The notes beneath the pieces are model-generated. The model had not been told where the DNA came from. It saw nothing but the letters and a program-made list of their open reading frames with translations, and did not search any database. Position numbers and translations under genes: made by a program. From Flectonema sp. DT1601 (lineage: Eukaryota; Euglenozoa; Diplonemea; Diplonemida; Diplonemidae), in NCBI GenBank assembly GCA_964019425.1, contig OZ025835.1, positions 310,001-374,000 on the forward strand: a stretch of DNA of 64,000 nt, written 5' to 3'. Numbering within the stretch: position 1 is the stretch's first letter; the number at the start of each line of letters is the position of its first letter. Positions 62,951 to 64,000 of the stretch are shown here, piece after piece.

Positions 62951-63955
62951 TTAGTGTCCAAATTCAATGACAGGACTCATACTTCGAGATTTTGGAATCC
63001 TCGTCGGTGATAGTGCCCTTTGATTAGGTCTTCTTGTTCCGTTCATCCAAATAGGAGTCGAAGTGGTATCTTGAACTCTTGACGCAGTGATTAGGGCATC
63101 TTGTTTGTAGAGAGCTTCTTCAGCGAACTGACGAGCCTGATTAACATCAGAAAGATGTTTTTGAAGACTAATAACATGACGATCTGATTCTATCACACGA
63201 GTCTTTAACAATGAGATATCATTATTAAGTTTGCTAATCTCTTGAAGGACTTCATTGGTGCGGAGCTCGGCAGAAACACGGAGTCCTTTTTCTCTTTGAA
63301 GAGCCTCATGGAGATCAGAACACTTTCCCTTTAGATCGGACAATTCAGTTTCGAGTATTTCTGTGTGAGATGTTCGTTCCTGAAGTGCTGAGAGTTGTTT
63401 TTTTGATTGAATGTCCATGACTTCCCATTTTAGTAAATCATTTTGATGGGTGTCGGTATTTCCTTCTATTCGTTGTTGCAGTTGCATTACTTTTTCATTT
63501 GATTCCGTTCTGCTACACTCAAGAGCATTTCTTGTAGCCACTAACTCTCTTTCAAGGATCCCAGCACGCATAGTGAGTGCCTCACTGTCCCAGGTTTTTT
63601 CCTTTAAGTTGTTAACATCGTCTCTGAGGGAGACATTTCGGTCTTGTAGTTCTGTATTTTGAATTTCCAGGCGTTGGCAGCTGCGGACTTTTTGTTCCAA
63701 TAGATATTCTAACTCGTTGCTATATGTTCTTGATTGTTGTAATTGTGTTTCCATGGTAGCCATTCTCTCAACAGCTCTTCGTGTTTGTTCTTCAGCCATC
63801 CTCGTGCTGTCAGATAGTCGAATTTGTTTTTGTGTTGCTGCTGCCTTTGCCCCAGCAATCAACGCTTCAGTCCTCAGACCTTCTGAGATGTCGGAACGAC
63901 GATGAGGAGAAACCTCTCTCGTATCTAGTAGTGTGGGAATCCGACGAGACTTCAT
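62951..63955 (-). CDS. Coiled-coil protein, 334 aa
   Basis: Start at the first ATG (63955, MKSRRIPTLLDTREVS). Residues about 25-285 are an almost unbroken heptad-repeat coiled coil (e.g. MATMETQLQQSRTYSNELEY, LQDRNVSLRDDVNNLKEK, LQKHLSDVNQARQFAEEAL). The last 40 residues are basic and Ser/Pro/Arg-rich with two similar units (RALSPTRIPKSRSMSP), possible kinase or microtubule-binding sites. The family cannot be named; centrosomal, basal-body or cytoskeletal linker proteins have this make-up. The gene is complete, and its upstream region leaves the window after 45 bp. Confidence 0.75.
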   Translation of the reverse strand: MKSRRIPTLLDTREVSPHRRSDISEGLRTEALIAGAKAAATQKQIRLSDSTRMAEEQTRRAVERMATMETQLQQSRTYSNELEYLLEQKVRSCQRLEIQNTELQDRNVSLRDDVNNLKEKTWDSEALTMRAGILERELVATRNALECSRTESNEKVMQLQQRIEGNTDTHQNDLLKWEVMDIQSKKQLSALQERTSHTEILETELSDLKGKCSDLHEALQREKGLRVSAELRTNEVLQEISKLNNDISLLKTRVIESDRHVISLQKHLSDVNQARQFAEEALYKQDALITASRVQDTTSTPIWMNGTRRPNQRALSPTRIPKSRSMSPVIEFGH

Positions 63956-64000
63956 AACTACCACCCTGCCCCTGCCCTACCCTGTTTGCGTGAAAAAAAT

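Noticed and set aside
1-64000. tRNA, rRNA or spliceosomal RNA genes
   Set aside because: I looked for tRNA T-loop (GGTTCGAATCC-type), U1, U2 and U6 core strings in the gaps and found none convincing; a dedicated scan could still find diverged ones.

Overview
This window is a gene-dense stretch of nuclear DNA from an AT-rich protist. Intergenic DNA is full of poly-A/poly-T runs, cis-introns are few and short (about 50-200 bp, GT-AG), and a TTLL-type tubulin ligase suggests a flagellated cell. All 18 host loci called with confidence lie on the minus strand. For at least a dozen, a YAG splice acceptor lies only about 1-30 nt upstream of the ATG. One-way gene clusters plus acceptors next to start codons are what polycistronic transcription with spliced-leader trans-splicing looks like (Euglenozoa, dinoflagellates and perkinsids are known cases). 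The lineage cannot be fixed from the sequence alone.

Layout, left to right: a three-exon PITH-domain gene, a PPR protein, a small IQ-motif protein, an unknown 275-aa protein, ribosome-biogenesis factor TSR1, and a PDZ-like protein ending in a CaaX box. Next is a three-exon giant (10.5-23.4 kb, about 4,250 aa) with a signal peptide, ten FAS1 domains, about 39 RCC1-like WG repeats in four blocks, EGF-like and PAN/apple-like inserts, one membrane span and an acidic cytoplasmic tail. A 3.6-kb homopolymer-rich gap leads to a mitotic-type cyclin. Then come retroelement 1, a TTLL, a 666-aa+ membrane protein, a polycystin-1-like receptor, retroelement 2 and a truncated second copy of the receptor. 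After those lie a 773-aa low-complexity protein, an epoxide-hydrolase-like enzyme, an LCMT-type methyltransferase, four tandem ribosomal protein S24 genes, a fatty-acid-hydroxylase-family membrane enzyme, a second PPR-like protein and a coiled-coil protein.

The two plus-strand elements (28.5-32.75 kb and 43.6-47.5 kb) are tyrosine-recombinase retrotransposons of the DIRS/Ngaro/VIPER group. Both have split direct repeats A1-(genes)-B1-A2-B2, both read gag, then tyrosine recombinase, then reverse transcriptase-RNase H, and both sit directly after a T-run. Each family has also left a solo A-B repeat in the window (52.34 kb and 59.87 kb). Element 2 lies at the joint of a 1,927-bp duplication of the receptor 5' region that looks identical in both copies. 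The promoterward flank now leads into the truncated copy, while the full-length receptor has the retroelement just upstream.

The points I rate most worth following are the strand bias with start-proximal acceptors, the gag-YR-RT element group with its poly-T sites, the receptor duplication joint, and the giant FAS1/WG surface protein.
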